Notes: generated by a model from the letters alone, not told the origin. Positions 42,595 through 54,102 are shown, numbered from the stretch's first letter. The stretch: DNA of 64,000 nt from Bradyrhizobium sp. Ec3.3 (GCF_000472925.1 NZ_AXAS01000021.1:62001-126000); one strand, 5' to 3'. A program made the numbers and translations.

Positions 42595-42894
42595 ATGCGC
42601 GCGCTCATCGCCGTGCTTTTCTTGTTTGCCTTTTTCTCGCCAGCCGACGCAGAGAGCGGACTAGCCTCATATTACGGATACGGAAAAGCCGCCAGGAGCG
42701 GCGAGATGACGTGTGCCCATCGGACGCGGCCGTTCGGCACCGTGCTCACGGTGTCCTATGGCGGGCGCTCTATCCAATGCCGCGTCAACGATCGCGGTCC
42801 GTTCATCCGTGGCCGCATCGTTGATCTATCCGTCCCTGCCGCTCGCGCGCTCGGCATGATGAGCGCGGGCGTGGTGCGGGTTTCCGTGCAATAG
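42595..42894 (+). CDS. Short RlpA-like double-psi beta-barrel protein
   Basis: A 99-residue exported protein with signal MRALIAVLFLFAFFSPADA. The mature part is essentially only the RlpA barrel: GLASYYGYGKAARSGEMTC, RPFGTVLTVSYG, RVNDRGPFIRGRIVDLS. No lipobox and no SPOR domain, unlike the lipoprotein at 9079. ATG 42595 is chosen over GTG 42583. Peptidoglycan remodelling at the periplasm is the family role. Confidence 0.87.
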   Translation: MRALIAVLFLFAFFSPADAESGLASYYGYGKAARSGEMTCAHRTRPFGTVLTVSYGGRSIQCRVNDRGPFIRGRIVDLSVPAARALGMMSAGVVRVSVQ

Positions 42895-42953
42895 GCATGC
42901 GTCTGCCCGCAAGCTCGCTATAATGCCGCCCAACCAATGTCGAGGGGGGCGCA

Positions 42954-44123
42954 ATGGCGAAGATCAGGGTGGGGCTCGTGGGGTGCGGCTTCGTTTCGGA
43001 GTTGCACATGTGTGCGTTTCGGCGCGTCTATGGCGTCGATGTCGAGGTTGCGGCGGTGGCCGCGCGCGGCGACCATGTGGTGGAGTTCGCCCGCCGCCAT
43101 CAGATCGCGCGCAGCTATCGCAGCTTTTCCGACCTGATCGCCGACGCCGATATTGACGTCGTCGACATCTGCACGCCGCCCAATCTGCATGCGACGATGA
43201 TCATTGCGGCCATGCAGGCGGGCAAGCACGTGATCTGCGAGAAGCCGTTCGCCGGCTATTTCGGCCGCGAGGGCGATGAGCAGCCGATCGGCAGGCACGT
43301 GCCGAAGGCGTTGATGTACGAGCGTGTGCTGGAGGAGATGGCAACTACACGCGATGCGATACAGCGGACCGGCAAGCTCTTCATGTATGCCGAGGATTGG
43401 GTCTATGCGCCGGCTGTGACCAAGACCGCCGAAATCATCAGGGCGACGAAGGACAAGATCCTGTTCATGAAAGGCGAGGAGAGCCATTCCGGCTCGCATG
43501 CCGCGCACGCCGCGCAATGGGCGATGACCGGCGGCGGCTCGCTGATCCGCATGGGCTGCCACCCGCTGTCGGCCGTGCTGTACCTGAAGCAGGTCGAGGC
43601 GAAAGCGCGTGGTGAGACGATTCGTGTCGCGAGCGTCACCTGCGATGTCGGCAACGTCACCGCCGGTCTCAAGCCGGAGGAGCGCACCTACATCAAGGCC
43701 AACCCGGTCGATGTCGAGGATTGGGGCACGCTCACCATCACCTTCTCCGACGGTACCAAGGCCACGGTGTTTTCCGGCGACATGATCATGGGCGGCGTGC
43801 GCAACCTGATCGAGACCTACACCAGCGGCGGCTCGCTGTTCGCCAACATCACGCCGAACACGCATTTGATGAGCTACCAGACCAGCGAGGAGAAGCTCGC
43901 CTCGGTCTACATCACTGAAAAGGTCGACCGCAAAACCGGCTGGCAATATGTCTGCCTCGAAGAGGAATGGACGCGCGGCTATTTGCAGGAGATCCAGGAT
44001 TTCATGGAGTGCGTGGCGACCGGACGACAACCGCTCTCCGATCTCGCGCTGGCCTATGAGACGATCAAGGTGAACTACGCCGGTTACTGGGCAGCGGACG
44101 AGGGCAGGCGGGTGGTGTTATAG
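42954..44123 (+). CDS. Gfo/Idh/MocA-family NAD(P)-dependent oxidoreductase
   Basis: A 389-residue sugar- or cyclitol-type dehydrogenase. Rossmann start IRVGLVGCGFVSELHM, then DIDVVDICTPPNLHATM and the catalytic-lysine motif GKHVICEKPFAG are clear. The second domain holds GGGSLIRMGCHPL with a likely catalytic histidine. These enzymes oxidise sugars, inositols or sugar acids, often to lactones; two SMP-30 lactonase genes and a ribose-type importer lie within 20 kb, so they may serve one pathway, which is inference. Confidence 0.9.
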   Translation: MAKIRVGLVGCGFVSELHMCAFRRVYGVDVEVAAVAARGDHVVEFARRHQIARSYRSFSDLIADADIDVVDICTPPNLHATMIIAAMQAGKHVICEKPFAGYFGREGDEQPIGRHVPKALMYERVLEEMATTRDAIQRTGKLFMYAEDWVYAPAVTKTAEIIRATKDKILFMKGEESHSGSHAAHAAQWAMTGGGSLIRMGCHPLSAVLYLKQVEAKARGETIRVASVTCDVGNVTAGLKPEERTYIKANPVDVEDWGTLTITFSDGTKATVFSGDMIMGGVRNLIETYTSGGSLFANITPNTHLMSYQTSEEKLASVYITEKVDRKTGWQYVCLEEEWTRGYLQEIQDFMECVATGRQPLSDLALAYETIKVNYAGYWAADEGRRVVL

Positions 44124-44160
44124 AGCTTTCTTCTGGGTGAAGCAGCCGCGCATGCTGCTA

Positions 44161-44316
44161 TCCCTTCTCCCCTTGTGGGAGAAGGTGGCGCGAAGCGCCG
44201 GATGAGGGGGTCTATCCGCGAGTCCAACTGAGAGAGGTGTTCGCGGAGAGAACCCCTCACCCGTCTCGCCGCTGAAGCGGCGAGCCACCCTCTCCCGCAA
44301 GGGGAGAGGGGAAGAG
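44161..44316. repeat. Palindromic intergenic repeat
   Basis: Two arms face each other: CTTCTCCCCTTGTGGGAGAAG with GGATGAGGGG on the left, and CCCCTCACCC followed by ACCCTCTCCCGCAAGGGG on the right. It fits the CTCTCCC/GGGAGAG palindromes common between rhizobial genes. It separates convergent genes. Confidence 0.7.
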
Positions 44317-44347
44317 TCAGCGCCAGCTTAACGTTCGTAAACGCGTC

Positions 44348-45658
44348 CTACGCCCCGTACGTCGATCCCTTCGGCAGCGGAAACACCGGATCCTGGGTCC
44401 GGATGTTCGTCGGCCACACCACCGAGATGTGCTCGCCGGCATTTTGCATCACGACCGGCGTCGAGCGCTCGTTCTGGCCGGAGAGCGGCGTGCCCGGCGG
44501 GAAGAACTTTACGCCGTAGCCCTGGATGGTGCCGCCCGCGGGGATGTCGACGTCGAGCGCGGCCTTGCGGATCGCATCGGGGTCGAAGCTGCCGTATTTC
44601 TCCTTCGCCACCGGCAGCACGTTGTTGAGCAGCACCCAGGTCTGGTTGAAGCCCATCGAGCAGTGCGGCGGCACGTCGGTCGCGCCGGTCTTCGCCTGGT
44701 AGCGCGAAACCATGGTCTTGATGAGATCGCCCATGCCGGGGGCGAGCTTCGACGGATCGAGCAGCTGTGCCGGCACCGGATCGATGTTGCAGAAATTGTC
44801 GATGTCGGCGCCAAACGTCGTGCGCAGCTTGTCGAGCTGGCTGTAGCCGGCGCCGGCGCCGAACAGCATCTTGAAGCGCAGCCCGCTCTCGCGCGCCTGG
44901 CGCAGAAACAGCGTGATGTCGGGGTTGTATCCGGCATGCGAGATGACGTCGGCCTTGGCGCGCTTGATCTTGGTGACGAGTACCGAGAGATCGGGCGCGG
45001 AGGCCGAATACCCCTCTTTCAGCGCCACCTGAACTCCAGCCTCCTTGGCATAGGTTTCGTCGGCGGCGGCCACGCCCACCCCATAGGGGCCGTCCTCGTG
45101 AATCAGCGCGACCTTGACGTCCTTCGGATCCATGCCGAGCTTGGCTTTCGCATGCTCGGCGAGGAAGCCCGCGAAGGCCTGGCCGTACTGGTCGGAGTGG
45201 ATCTGCGCGCGGAAAACGTACTGCAGGTTCTTGTCCTTGAACACGGCGGTCGAGACCGCGGTCGTGATCCAGAGGATCTTCTTCTGTTGCTCGACCTTGG
45301 CGGAGAGCGGAACGGCGTGCGAGCTCGCATAGACGCCGTTGATGATGTCCACCTTCTCCTGGTTGATCAGCCGCTCGGCTTCGTTGATTGCGACGTCGGG
45401 CTTGCTCTGCGAGTCCGCGGCAACAGGCACGATCTTGGTCTTGCCGCCGATGCCGCCCTTCTCGTTGACGAGGTCGATCGCGATCTGTGCGCCGATCGAG
45501 GAAGCGACCGAGCCGCCCGCCGCAAACGGGCCGGTCAGATCGTAGATCACACCGATGCGCAAAGTTTCAGCTTGTGCCTGGGCGCGTGTCCAATCGAGGC
45601 TGAGTGCGGCGGCGGCAGCCGCCGAGGTCTTCAGCAGTGTCCTGCGTGAAGTCGGCAT
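44348..45658 (-). CDS. Leu/Ile/Val-type ABC substrate-binding protein, Tat-exported
   Basis: A 436-residue type-1 periplasmic binding protein. The N-terminus PTSRRTLLKTSAAAAAALSL is a twin-arginine signal. The mature chain opens ETLRIGVIYDLTGPFAAGG, with INEAERLINQEKVDIINGVY and VALIHEDGPYGVGVA further on, all typical of the Peripla_BP_6 group. No permease or ATPase gene adjoins it, so it is an orphan receptor that may use another Liv-type importer, for example the one at 54140-57424. Confidence 0.88.
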   Translation of the reverse strand: MPTSRRTLLKTSAAAAAALSLDWTRAQAQAETLRIGVIYDLTGPFAAGGSVASSIGAQIAIDLVNEKGGIGGKTKIVPVAADSQSKPDVAINEAERLINQEKVDIINGVYASSHAVPLSAKVEQQKKILWITTAVSTAVFKDKNLQYVFRAQIHSDQYGQAFAGFLAEHAKAKLGMDPKDVKVALIHEDGPYGVGVAAADETYAKEAGVQVALKEGYSASAPDLSVLVTKIKRAKADVISHAGYNPDITLFLRQARESGLRFKMLFGAGAGYSQLDKLRTTFGADIDNFCNIDPVPAQLLDPSKLAPGMGDLIKTMVSRYQAKTGATDVPPHCSMGFNQTWVLLNNVLPVAKEKYGSFDPDAIRKAALDVDIPAGGTIQGYGVKFFPPGTPLSGQNERSTPVVMQNAGEHISVVWPTNIRTQDPVFPLPKGSTYGA

Positions 45659-45827
45659 CCTATCCTCCCTTCGAACCTTCGGTTGAGACCGGCTCTATGC
45701 CTGTTTTTGCCAAGTATTTGGAGGGGATGGTGGAAAGTCAACATGCGCCGCACTAGGCAATTCGGACATGCCCGCGGCCATGATCGAGATCAAGGCGCCT
45801 GTTCGCCAGCCCGACTAACAAGACATC

Positions 45828-46412
45828 ATGGATGTCGTCCCCTTCGTCGCTGCCGCAGCCTCGCTGCTGGCAATTCCCGGCCCGACCAATACGCTGCTAG
45901 CCACCTCCGGTGCGTCGGTCGGCTGGTCGCGCTCGCTTCATCTGTTGGCAGCCGAACTCGCGGGTTACCTGCTGGCGATCCTTATCCTGCGCGCGCTGCT
46001 GGCCCCGCTGATGATCGCGGTGCCGATGGTCGGCACCGCATTGCGCGTCGTGGTCGCGCTCTACCTTGTCCATCTTGCCGTGCTGCTGTGGCGTCACGGC
46101 GCCAGCGACTTCGGCAGCCATGCGCCGGTGACGTTTCAGCGCGTGCTGATCACGACCCTGCTCAATCCGAAGGCGATCATCTTTGCATCCGCCCTGCTGC
46201 CGTTCGAGGTCGGCGCTTGCGATCTCATGCCACGACTCGCCTTGCTCGCGGCCCAGATCGCCACGATCGGCTCGGCCTGGATTGCGCTCGGCGTCTCGCT
46301 CGGCTGCGGGTTTGACGGGATCGGGCGTCCCGCTCTCGTCTACAAGCTCAGCGCGATTGCACAGGTCATTCTCGCCGGCATGATCGGCACGCACTCCCTC
46401 GGGATCGCTTAA
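45828..46412 (+). CDS. LysE-family exporter
   Basis: A 194-residue inner-membrane protein with about six helices. Family signature VPFVAAAASLLAIPGPTN at the N-terminus, then RVLITTLLNPKAIIFASAL. LysE/RhtB proteins export amino acids or derivatives. Divergent from the Leu-type binding protein (169 bp). The substrate is unknown. Confidence 0.88.
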   Translation: MDVVPFVAAAASLLAIPGPTNTLLATSGASVGWSRSLHLLAAELAGYLLAILILRALLAPLMIAVPMVGTALRVVVALYLVHLAVLLWRHGASDFGSHAPVTFQRVLITTLLNPKAIIFASALLPFEVGACDLMPRLALLAAQIATIGSAWIALGVSLGCGFDGIGRPALVYKLSAIAQVILAGMIGTHSLGIA

Positions 46413-46427
46413 GGCCGTTACGCAGCC

Positions 46428-46453
46428 CCGCCTGACCTGATCGAGGCAGGCGG
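46428..46453. terminator. Hairpin after the LysE-family gene
   Basis: CCGCCTG and CAGGCGG (46428-46434, 46447-46453) with a 12-base loop, 15 bp after the lysE-like stop. No T-tract. The remaining 300 bp to 46752 hold no gene I can support; they should carry the promoter of the sugar importer operon. Confidence 0.4.
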
Positions 46454-46752
46454 ACATGGCCGATCAGCATGCCGGCGGCGCCGCGCGCATTTTCCCCTGA
46501 GTATCATTCTTTTGCTCCATCGTCGGTGCGTGCGCGCACGCGCTGTGGGAAGTCGCATTGCCTCCCGTTTTTGTGATGGATTTCTGCTGGCTTGTTCGGC
46601 GCCAGCCGAGGGCGACGATGGGCCTTCGGCTTGTGCGCATCGCGGATTGCATGCCATCCTAACGAGGCAAATTGCATGGGAAGCCCAATTCCCGGCATGG
46701 CCATCGAGCCAGTTTTAAGGGTTGGAACGCAAAACGCTCAAGGAGAAGGGAC

Positions 46753-47883
46753 ATGGAATGGACGCATCGTCTTGCAGGGCTGGCTTGCGCCGGTCTCCTG
46801 CTATCCCCGGTCAGTGCTTTGGCAGGCCCCAAGGTGGTGTCCGGTCCGGGCGCCGATCCCGGATGTTTCAAGCCTTGGTCCAGCCAGACCAAGTTCTTCC
46901 AGTGGGATAAGAAGCCGGGGCCTTACAAGATTGCCCTCGTCAACGGCTTCGTCGGCAACACCTGGCGCATCCAGATGGTGAAGACGGCGAAGGCCTTCGC
47001 CGAGCAGCCCGGCATCAAGGAGAACATCAAGGAGTTCAAGGTGGTCTCCACCGGTACCGATGTTGCAGCGCAACTCGGCGCGATGGAGGACTTCATCAAT
47101 CAAGGCTTCGACGGCATCGTCACCATCGCGGTGGCGCCCGACGGTTTTGATCGCATCATCCGTCTCGCCGACAAGAACAACGTGGTGGTCGTTCCCTTCG
47201 ACAACATCCTCGACACCGACAAGGTGATGATGGTCAACGAGGACCAGAAGGAGATGGGCCGCATGTCGGCGAAATGGATCATGGATGAAAGCGGCAAGAA
47301 GTCCGGCGACATCCTGGAGGTCCGCGGCCTGCCCGGCAATTCGGTCGATCGCGACCGCCATATCGGCTTCCGCGAGGTGATGGAAGCGCCCGGCAACAGC
47401 TTCAAGATCACCGAAGTGGTTGGCAATTGGGATACCGGCACCTCGCAGAAGGTGACCGCAGACGCGCTTGCGGTCCACGGTCATTTCGACGGGGTGTTCA
47501 CGCAAGGCGGCTCCGACGGCACCGTGCAGGCGATGATGTCGGCCAAGCATCCCTTCGTGCCGATGTCGGGCGAGGGCGAGAACGAGTACCGCAAGCAGAT
47601 CGCCGATCACGCCAAGGACGGCCTCAAGGGTATGTCCTACGGTCAGTCGCCGGCGCTGGTCGCCATCGCCATGAAGGCGGCGATCTCGGCGCTCCAGGGC
47701 AATCCCATGCCGCAGCTGATCTCGATCCCGATTCCGGTCGCGACCTACAAGGATCTCAAGCCCGGCACCAACTACTGGCCGGACCTCAACGCGAACTTCT
47801 TCGCGCCAAACCAGTTCACGCCCTGCGGCGTGAATTTCACCGCGCCGGAGATCATGTCGCAAAGCGAAAAGAATACCCAGTGA
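46753..47883 (+). CDS. Sugar ABC transporter substrate-binding protein
   Basis: A 376-residue ribose-type (Peripla_BP_4) binding protein. ATG 46753 follows AAGGAGAAGGG. Signal MEWTHRLAGLACAGLLLSP, cleavage near ALAGP. The mature chain has YKIALVNGFVGNTWRIQM, EDFINQGFDGIVTIAVAP and GDILEVRGLPGNSVDRDRH. It is longer than RbsB. First gene of a four-gene importer; a strong hairpin follows it (47906-47929), expected to favour expression of this gene over the membrane parts. Confidence 0.9.
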   Translation: MEWTHRLAGLACAGLLLSPVSALAGPKVVSGPGADPGCFKPWSSQTKFFQWDKKPGPYKIALVNGFVGNTWRIQMVKTAKAFAEQPGIKENIKEFKVVSTGTDVAAQLGAMEDFINQGFDGIVTIAVAPDGFDRIIRLADKNNVVVVPFDNILDTDKVMMVNEDQKEMGRMSAKWIMDESGKKSGDILEVRGLPGNSVDRDRHIGFREVMEAPGNSFKITEVVGNWDTGTSQKVTADALAVHGHFDGVFTQGGSDGTVQAMMSAKHPFVPMSGEGENEYRKQIADHAKDGLKGMSYGQSPALVAIAMKAAISALQGNPMPQLISIPIPVATYKDLKPGTNYWPDLNANFFAPNQFTPCGVNFTAPEIMSQSEKNTQ

Positions 47884-47905
47884 CGGAGCTGGAGATGTAT
47901 TGCTT

Positions 47906-47929
47906 GCGGCCCGGCCTTGGCCGGGCCGC
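47906..47929 (+). terminator. Intercistronic hairpin between binding-protein and ATPase genes
   Basis: GCGGCCCGGCC-TT-GGCCGGGCCGC, 11-bp perfect arms. It sits 23 bp after the binding-protein stop and 20 bp before the ATPase start, with no T-tract. Such hairpins protect the upstream message from 3' decay or cause partial termination. Confidence 0.65.
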
Positions 47930-47948
47930 CGTTGCGTGAGAACGTGCC

Positions 47949-49488
<1,540 letters not shown>

Positions 49489-49496
<8 letters not shown>

Positions 49497-50601
49497 CGAT
49501 GTGGCCATTCGCGTCCGCCAGAACGTCGGCATCGTCACCGCTGTCCTGTTGTTCTGCGTCCTCTACGTCCTCTACAACCTCGCGCATCCCAAGGGCTTCT
49601 CCTCGGCCGTTCTGGTGCAGAACGGCGACGAGATCTTTGCGCTGGCCATGCTGGCCATGGCCCAGACCGTTCCAGTGCTGGCGTCGGGGCTCGATCTCTC
49701 GGTCGGCGCCGTCATGACCATGGTGGGATGCTTTGCGAGCTATCTGCTCACGGGCACGGCGGGCGGCACGCCGCTGCATCTCGATCTCTTCGGCCTGCAT
49801 CTTTTCCTGGGCACCTTTCCCGGCGACATCAGCGGCATCCTGCTCGGGATCGTCGTGTGCCTTGCCATCGGCGCACTGGCCGGCTTCGTCAACGGCTGTG
49901 TCGTCGTCTATGGACGCATCCAGCCGATCATCGCCACGCTCGCGACCGGCGCGGTCTATATCGGCATCGCGCTGTTCCTGCGGCCGACGCCGGGTGGCAA
50001 GATCGACGAGGATCTCAACTGGGCGCTGACCAATTCGCTCGGCGATTTCGCTGCGACCGTGCACATCTTCGACGATGGTGCGGCAGGCTGGTTCGCGCCG
50101 GTAGCCTGGATTCCGGTGCCCTTCGTGCTGCTGGTCCTGATCGCGCTCCTCGTCTGGGTGCCGTTCCGCCGCTCCGTTCTCGGCCGCGCCGTTTATGCGG
50201 TCGGCTCGGCCGAAGGCGCGGCCTATATGTCGGGACTGCCCGTTGACCGCGCCAAGATCGCGGCCTTCACGCTCGCGGGCTTTTTCGCCGGTTGCGGCGG
50301 ACTTTTTCTCGCCATCCAGACCTCCTCGGGCAATGCCGACATTCCGCAGGCCGGCGCCTATACGCTCAACTCCATCGCCTCCGTCGTGATCGGCGGAACG
50401 TCGCTGCTCGGCGGCACCGGCAGCGCGATCGGCTCGATCTTCGGGGCCATGATCCTGCGCGTGATCTCCTTCTTCTTCCGCATCTTCGACATCGCGCCCC
50501 TGCTGCAACCGCTGTTCGAGGGCCTGATCCTGCTGGCAGCGGTCAGCATCGGCGCGCTCGGCGTCTTGCGCGTCAGGAACACGCTGGAGCTCTTCCGATG
50601 A
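49489..50601 (+). CDS. Sugar ABC transporter permease 1 (RbsC type)
   Basis: A 370-residue membrane protein of the BPD_transp_2 family. ATG 49489 is used; the frame is open back to 49456. Helices include IVTAVLLFCVLYVLYNL and ILLGIVVCLAIGALAG; the family core VPVLASGLDLSVGAVMTM and ASVVIGGTSLLGGTGSAIG are present. Forms a heterodimer with the next permease. Confidence 0.92.
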
Positions 50602-51557
50602 CATCGGCCTCTCTCAGCCTCTCGCGCGACGATCGCCCGATCCTGATTGCGGCGCTGTTCATCCTCGTCATCCTGGTCGCGGGCACCGTTTATACATTCG
50701 CCCGTTTCGGCAGCGCGCCACTGCTGTCGCCGACCTATCTGTTGCAGCAGCTCCAGATCGGCGCCTTCCTCGGTATCGTCGCGGCCGGCATGATGGTCGT
50801 GATCCTGATCGCCCAGATTGACCTTTCGGTGCCGTGGACGCTCGCCGCCGCCGCGATGATGGCGACGTCGATCGGCGGACCGCTCGCGATTCCCGTCGGG
50901 CTCGGCATCGGGCTTCTGGTCGGGCTCGTCAACGGCATCGGTGTCGCGTACTTGCGCGTGCCCTCGATGATCTTCACCCTCGGCGTCAACGCGGTGATGC
51001 GCGGCCTGATGGTTGCCCATACCGGCGGCTACGCGCCGCAGACGGCCGCCACCGATTTGATGCGGACGCTCGCCGCCGACCGTACGCTGGGCATTCCCAA
51101 CGCCTTGTTCGTCTGGGCCGCGGTGTCCGTGCTGGTCGCCGTCATGCTCCAGCGCACCGCGCTCGGCCGTTACATCTATGCCATCGGCAACAAGGAAGCG
51201 GCCGCGTATCTCGCCGGCGTCGACACGCGCCGCGTCACCGTGATCTGCTTCGTCATCTGTGGTGTCGCGGCCGCGCTCGCGGGCGTGCTGCTCGCCGGCT
51301 ATTCCACAAAGGCCTATCAGGGCATGGGAGACGCCTATCTATTGCCGTCGATCGCGGCGGTGGTGATCGGTGGCACCAACATTTTGGGCGGCCGCGGCCG
51401 CTATCTCGGCACGCTGATAGGCGTCGTGCTGATCGTGCTGCTCAACAGCGTGCTCTCGATCATGGACATGCCCGAGGCCGGCCGCCAGGTGATCTACGGC
51501 CTCGTCATCATCTTCATGCTGCTGGTCTATGGTCGCGGCGAACGCGTCACGAGCTGA
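50598..51557 (+). CDS. Sugar ABC transporter permease 2 (RbsC type)
   Basis: A 319-residue BPD_transp_2 permease overlapping the previous gene by ATGA. Family elements are MMVVILIAQIDLSVPWTL, GVAYLRVPSMIFTLGVNA and AVVIGGTNILGGRGRYLG. The importer thus has two different membrane subunits, unlike the single RbsC of E. coli. End of the operon. Confidence 0.92.
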   Translation: MTSASLSLSRDDRPILIAALFILVILVAGTVYTFARFGSAPLLSPTYLLQQLQIGAFLGIVAAGMMVVILIAQIDLSVPWTLAAAAMMATSIGGPLAIPVGLGIGLLVGLVNGIGVAYLRVPSMIFTLGVNAVMRGLMVAHTGGYAPQTAATDLMRTLAADRTLGIPNALFVWAAVSVLVAVMLQRTALGRYIYAIGNKEAAAYLAGVDTRRVTVICFVICGVAAALAGVLLAGYSTKAYQGMGDAYLLPSIAAVVIGGTNILGGRGRYLGTLIGVVLIVLLNSVLSIMDMPEAGRQVIYGLVIIFMLLVYGRGERVTS

Positions 51558-51647
51558 CGAATCTCAGTCCGTTCCCTAGAGCTTGATAGGTTAGGTGGTC
51601 AGATTGTGCCTGTCAGGGGTCTGACCATCCCACCGCCCGATGATAGC

Positions 51648-51760
51648 ATCATGCCCCTGATTTGCCCGACGTGTCAAATGATTTCGTAAAATCGTAAATC
51701 ATCGCGCCATTCGCCACCGGCTACTTTGCATGGGGTTGTTTTCGATACTTTTGTTGTGCG
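51648..51760. repeat. Probable dispersed intergenic repeat
   Basis: The stretch including TTTGCCCGACGTGTCAAATG and, further on, GCATGGGGTTGTTTTCGATA resembles, from memory, an element found at many sites in Bradyrhizobium genomes. It has no coding potential. Unverified. Confidence 0.4.
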
Positions 51761-51784
51761 GTTGGGGGAGCCTCGCGGCGCTCC

Positions 51785-52687
51785 CTACACCGCCGCGCGC
51801 GTGTTGAGATAGATCGAGTACAGCGAGGTTTGGCCGCAGATATAGAGCCGGTTGCGGCGGGGGCCGCCGAAACAGACGTTGGCGACGATTTCTCCGACCG
51901 GAACCGTGCCGATATGCGTGCCATCAGGCGCGTAGCAGAAGACACTGCGGCCTGCCGACGTCCAGATATTGCCATGGATGTCGCAGCGGAAGCCGTCATA
52001 GAGCCCCTCGGGACAGGTGGCGAACAGTGTGGCGTCTCCGTTCGTCTGCTGTCCCTCCACCTTGTATGACCAGATCGTTGCTGGCAGTCCGGGGACATGC
52101 GTCGCGCCGGTGTCGGCGACGTAGAGCCGCGTCTCGTCGGGCGAGAAGGCCAGCCCGTTGGGCTGCACCCGGTCGGACACGACGCGCGTGATCTTTCCGG
52201 AGCTGCCGTCGATCCGGTAGACGTTGGAGGCGCCGATCTCCGACGGGCTCTGCTGTCCCTCGTAATCGCTGTCGATGCCGTAGGTCGGATCGGAGAACCA
52301 GATCGAGTCGTCGGATCTGACCACGACGTCGTTGGGCGAGTTCAGCCGGCTGCCGTGGAACTGGTCGGCCAGCACGGTGATCGAGCCGTCGTGCTCGGTG
52401 CGGGTGACGCGCCGCATGAAATGCTCGCAACTGACCAGCCGTCCCTGGCGGTCGACCGTATTGCCGTTGGAATTGAAGCTGGGCGAACGGAACACCGACA
52501 CCGATGCATCGGTCTCGTCAAACCGCATCATGCGGTTGTTCGGAATGTCGGACCAGACGAGGTAGCGGCCGGCCGGGAAATAGGCCGGGCCTTCGGCCCA
52601 GCGGCAGCCGGTGAAAAGCTTCTCGAGATTGACATGACCGATGACCAGCCGCTCGAAGCGCGGGTCGTGAGTGACATAGGGGAGCAT
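51785..52687 (-). CDS. SMP-30/gluconolactonase-family lactonase 1
   Basis: A 300-residue cytoplasmic six-bladed propeller hydrolase. RBS GGAGG precedes ATG 52687. Motifs: WAEGPAYFPAGRYLVWSDIP with NNRMMR, SCEHFMRRVTR, LNSPNDVVVRSD and the metal/catalytic NGLAFSPDETRLYVADTG. These enzymes open sugar-acid lactones. A longer exported relative is at 61321. It faces the end of the sugar importer and follows the Liv-type locus on the same strand. Confidence 0.9.
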   Translation of the reverse strand: MLPYVTHDPRFERLVIGHVNLEKLFTGCRWAEGPAYFPAGRYLVWSDIPNNRMMRFDETDASVSVFRSPSFNSNGNTVDRQGRLVSCEHFMRRVTRTEHDGSITVLADQFHGSRLNSPNDVVVRSDDSIWFSDPTYGIDSDYEGQQSPSEIGASNVYRIDGSSGKITRVVSDRVQPNGLAFSPDETRLYVADTGATHVPGLPATIWSYKVEGQQTNGDATLFATCPEGLYDGFRCDIHGNIWTSAGRSVFCYAPDGTHIGTVPVGEIVANVCFGGPRRNRLYICGQTSLYSIYLNTRAAV

Positions 52688-52810
52688 GGGTCCTCCGCGA
52701 TGAGCCGCAGGTTCTGAAAATTGCCCGCGTGCCGCTTTCCGTCACTCTGATCGACCCTGCCAAATTTGCAAGTGGTGCTTCATCGGCGGCGCGCTGATGC
52801 AAGGAAGTGA

Positions 52811-52833
52811 ATGCCCGGGGCACGCCCGGGCAT
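52811..52833 (-). terminator. Hairpin after binding-protein gene 2
   Basis: ATGCCCGGG and CCCGGGCAT with a 5-base loop, 28 bp after the stop at 52861. It closes the Liv-type operon. No T-tract is seen. Confidence 0.55.
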
Positions 52834-52860
52834 CCGCATTTGTAGAGCTCGTTGTGAGGC

Positions 52861-54102
52861 TTACTGCGACAGCTTCACGAAATTGGGAAACTTGAGTTTC
52901 CCTTCCGCGATCGCCTTCGGCCAGACCGTGATCTGCTTGCCGTCCTGCCACTGGAAGACCAGACCGGTCACCGCACCGGGGCCCGACTTGATGCCGTGGG
53001 TGAACTCGTCACTCTTGCCGTAGAACTGGATGCGGCCGATCGTACCCTCGAAGTCGGTCTTCTCCAGCTCGGCGACCATCTTGTCCGGATCGGTCGAGCC
53101 CGCGCGCTTGATTGCATCCGTGATGATGTAGACCTCGTCATAGGCGGTATAGCCGGTATAGGCCGGTGGCGTGCCGAACTTGGCCTTGAAGGCCGCCGCG
53201 AACGGTTTCGTCTTCGGCGTCACCGCGACGTCGGGCGTTGCGACCGCCAGCGACGGCACTCCGTCGGCGGCGCCGTTGGTGTCGTTCCAGAAGGTCGGGC
53301 TCAGGGCCTGCGCGCTGATGCCGAACATCGGGATCGGCACCTGCTGGTTCTTCCACTGCACTGTCGGCTGCACGCCGACATGCGAGATGCCGGTGACGAT
53401 CACGTCCGGCTTCTTGCTCTCCATGTTGTTGAAGATCGGCGTGAAGTCGGTGGTGTCAGGTGAGAAGCGCACATGCTCGACGACCTTGAGGCCCGCCTTG
53501 GGCAGGCAGGCCTCGTAGCCGACGTCGAGCGGCTTGGTCCAGGCCGCGTCCTCGCTCATGATCGCGACCGTCTTGAACTTGAGCTGGTCGACGAGCAGGT
53601 CCTTTGCGGCATCGCAGACAAGCTGCGCCTGCGCGGCCGAGGTCAGGTAGCCGTGGAACGTGTATTTGTTCTTGTCATAGTCGTTATGGATCGCCTTGGT
53701 GATCTCGTTCGACGCAGCGCCCGGCGTGATCAGCGGCATCTTCAGCCGCGCCGCCCAGGGCTCCAGCGCCAGCACGACCTCGCTGATATAGCTCGCGATC
53801 ACCGCGGAAACCTTGTCCTCGCTCACCGCGCGCTGGAAGGCGCGCACGGAGTCGGCCGAAGAACTCTTGTTGTCGTAGGTGACGATCTCGACCTTGCGGC
53901 CGAGCACGCCGCCCTTGGCGTTGATCTCGTCGGCGGCGATCTGCGCGCCGCCCGGCGTCGCCGCCCCCGCGATCGACTGCACCTCGGCGATGACGCCGAT
54001 CTTGATGGGATCGCTCGATTGCGCATAGGCGGGCGCTGCGAGGCATAGCGCCAGCGCGGAGGCGAGAAGGAGGGTACTGCTCGGGCACGTCGTTGGTCGC
54101 AT
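52861..54102 (-). CDS. Liv-type ABC substrate-binding protein 2
   Basis: A 413-residue periplasmic protein. ATG 54102 (MRPTTCPSSTLLLASALAL) gives a signal ending APAYAQ; the longer frame is unsupported. Mature motifs are IKIGVIAEVQSIAGAATPGG, VIASYISEVVLALEPW, MSEDAAWTKPLDVGYEACLP and ITGISHVGVQPTVQWKN. It is a close paralogue of the protein at 57537, and it lies at the other end of the same operon. The ligand is unknown. Confidence 0.9.
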   Translation of the reverse strand: MRPTTCPSSTLLLASALALCLAAPAYAQSSDPIKIGVIAEVQSIAGAATPGGAQIAADEINAKGGVLGRKVEIVTYDNKSSSADSVRAFQRAVSEDKVSAVIASYISEVVLALEPWAARLKMPLITPGAASNEITKAIHNDYDKNKYTFHGYLTSAAQAQLVCDAAKDLLVDQLKFKTVAIMSEDAAWTKPLDVGYEACLPKAGLKVVEHVRFSPDTTDFTPIFNNMESKKPDVIVTGISHVGVQPTVQWKNQQVPIPMFGISAQALSPTFWNDTNGAADGVPSLAVATPDVAVTPKTKPFAAAFKAKFGTPPAYTGYTAYDEVYIITDAIKRAGSTDPDKMVAELEKTDFEGTIGRIQFYGKSDEFTHGIKSGPGAVTGLVFQWQDGKQITVWPKAIAEGKLKFPNFVKLSQ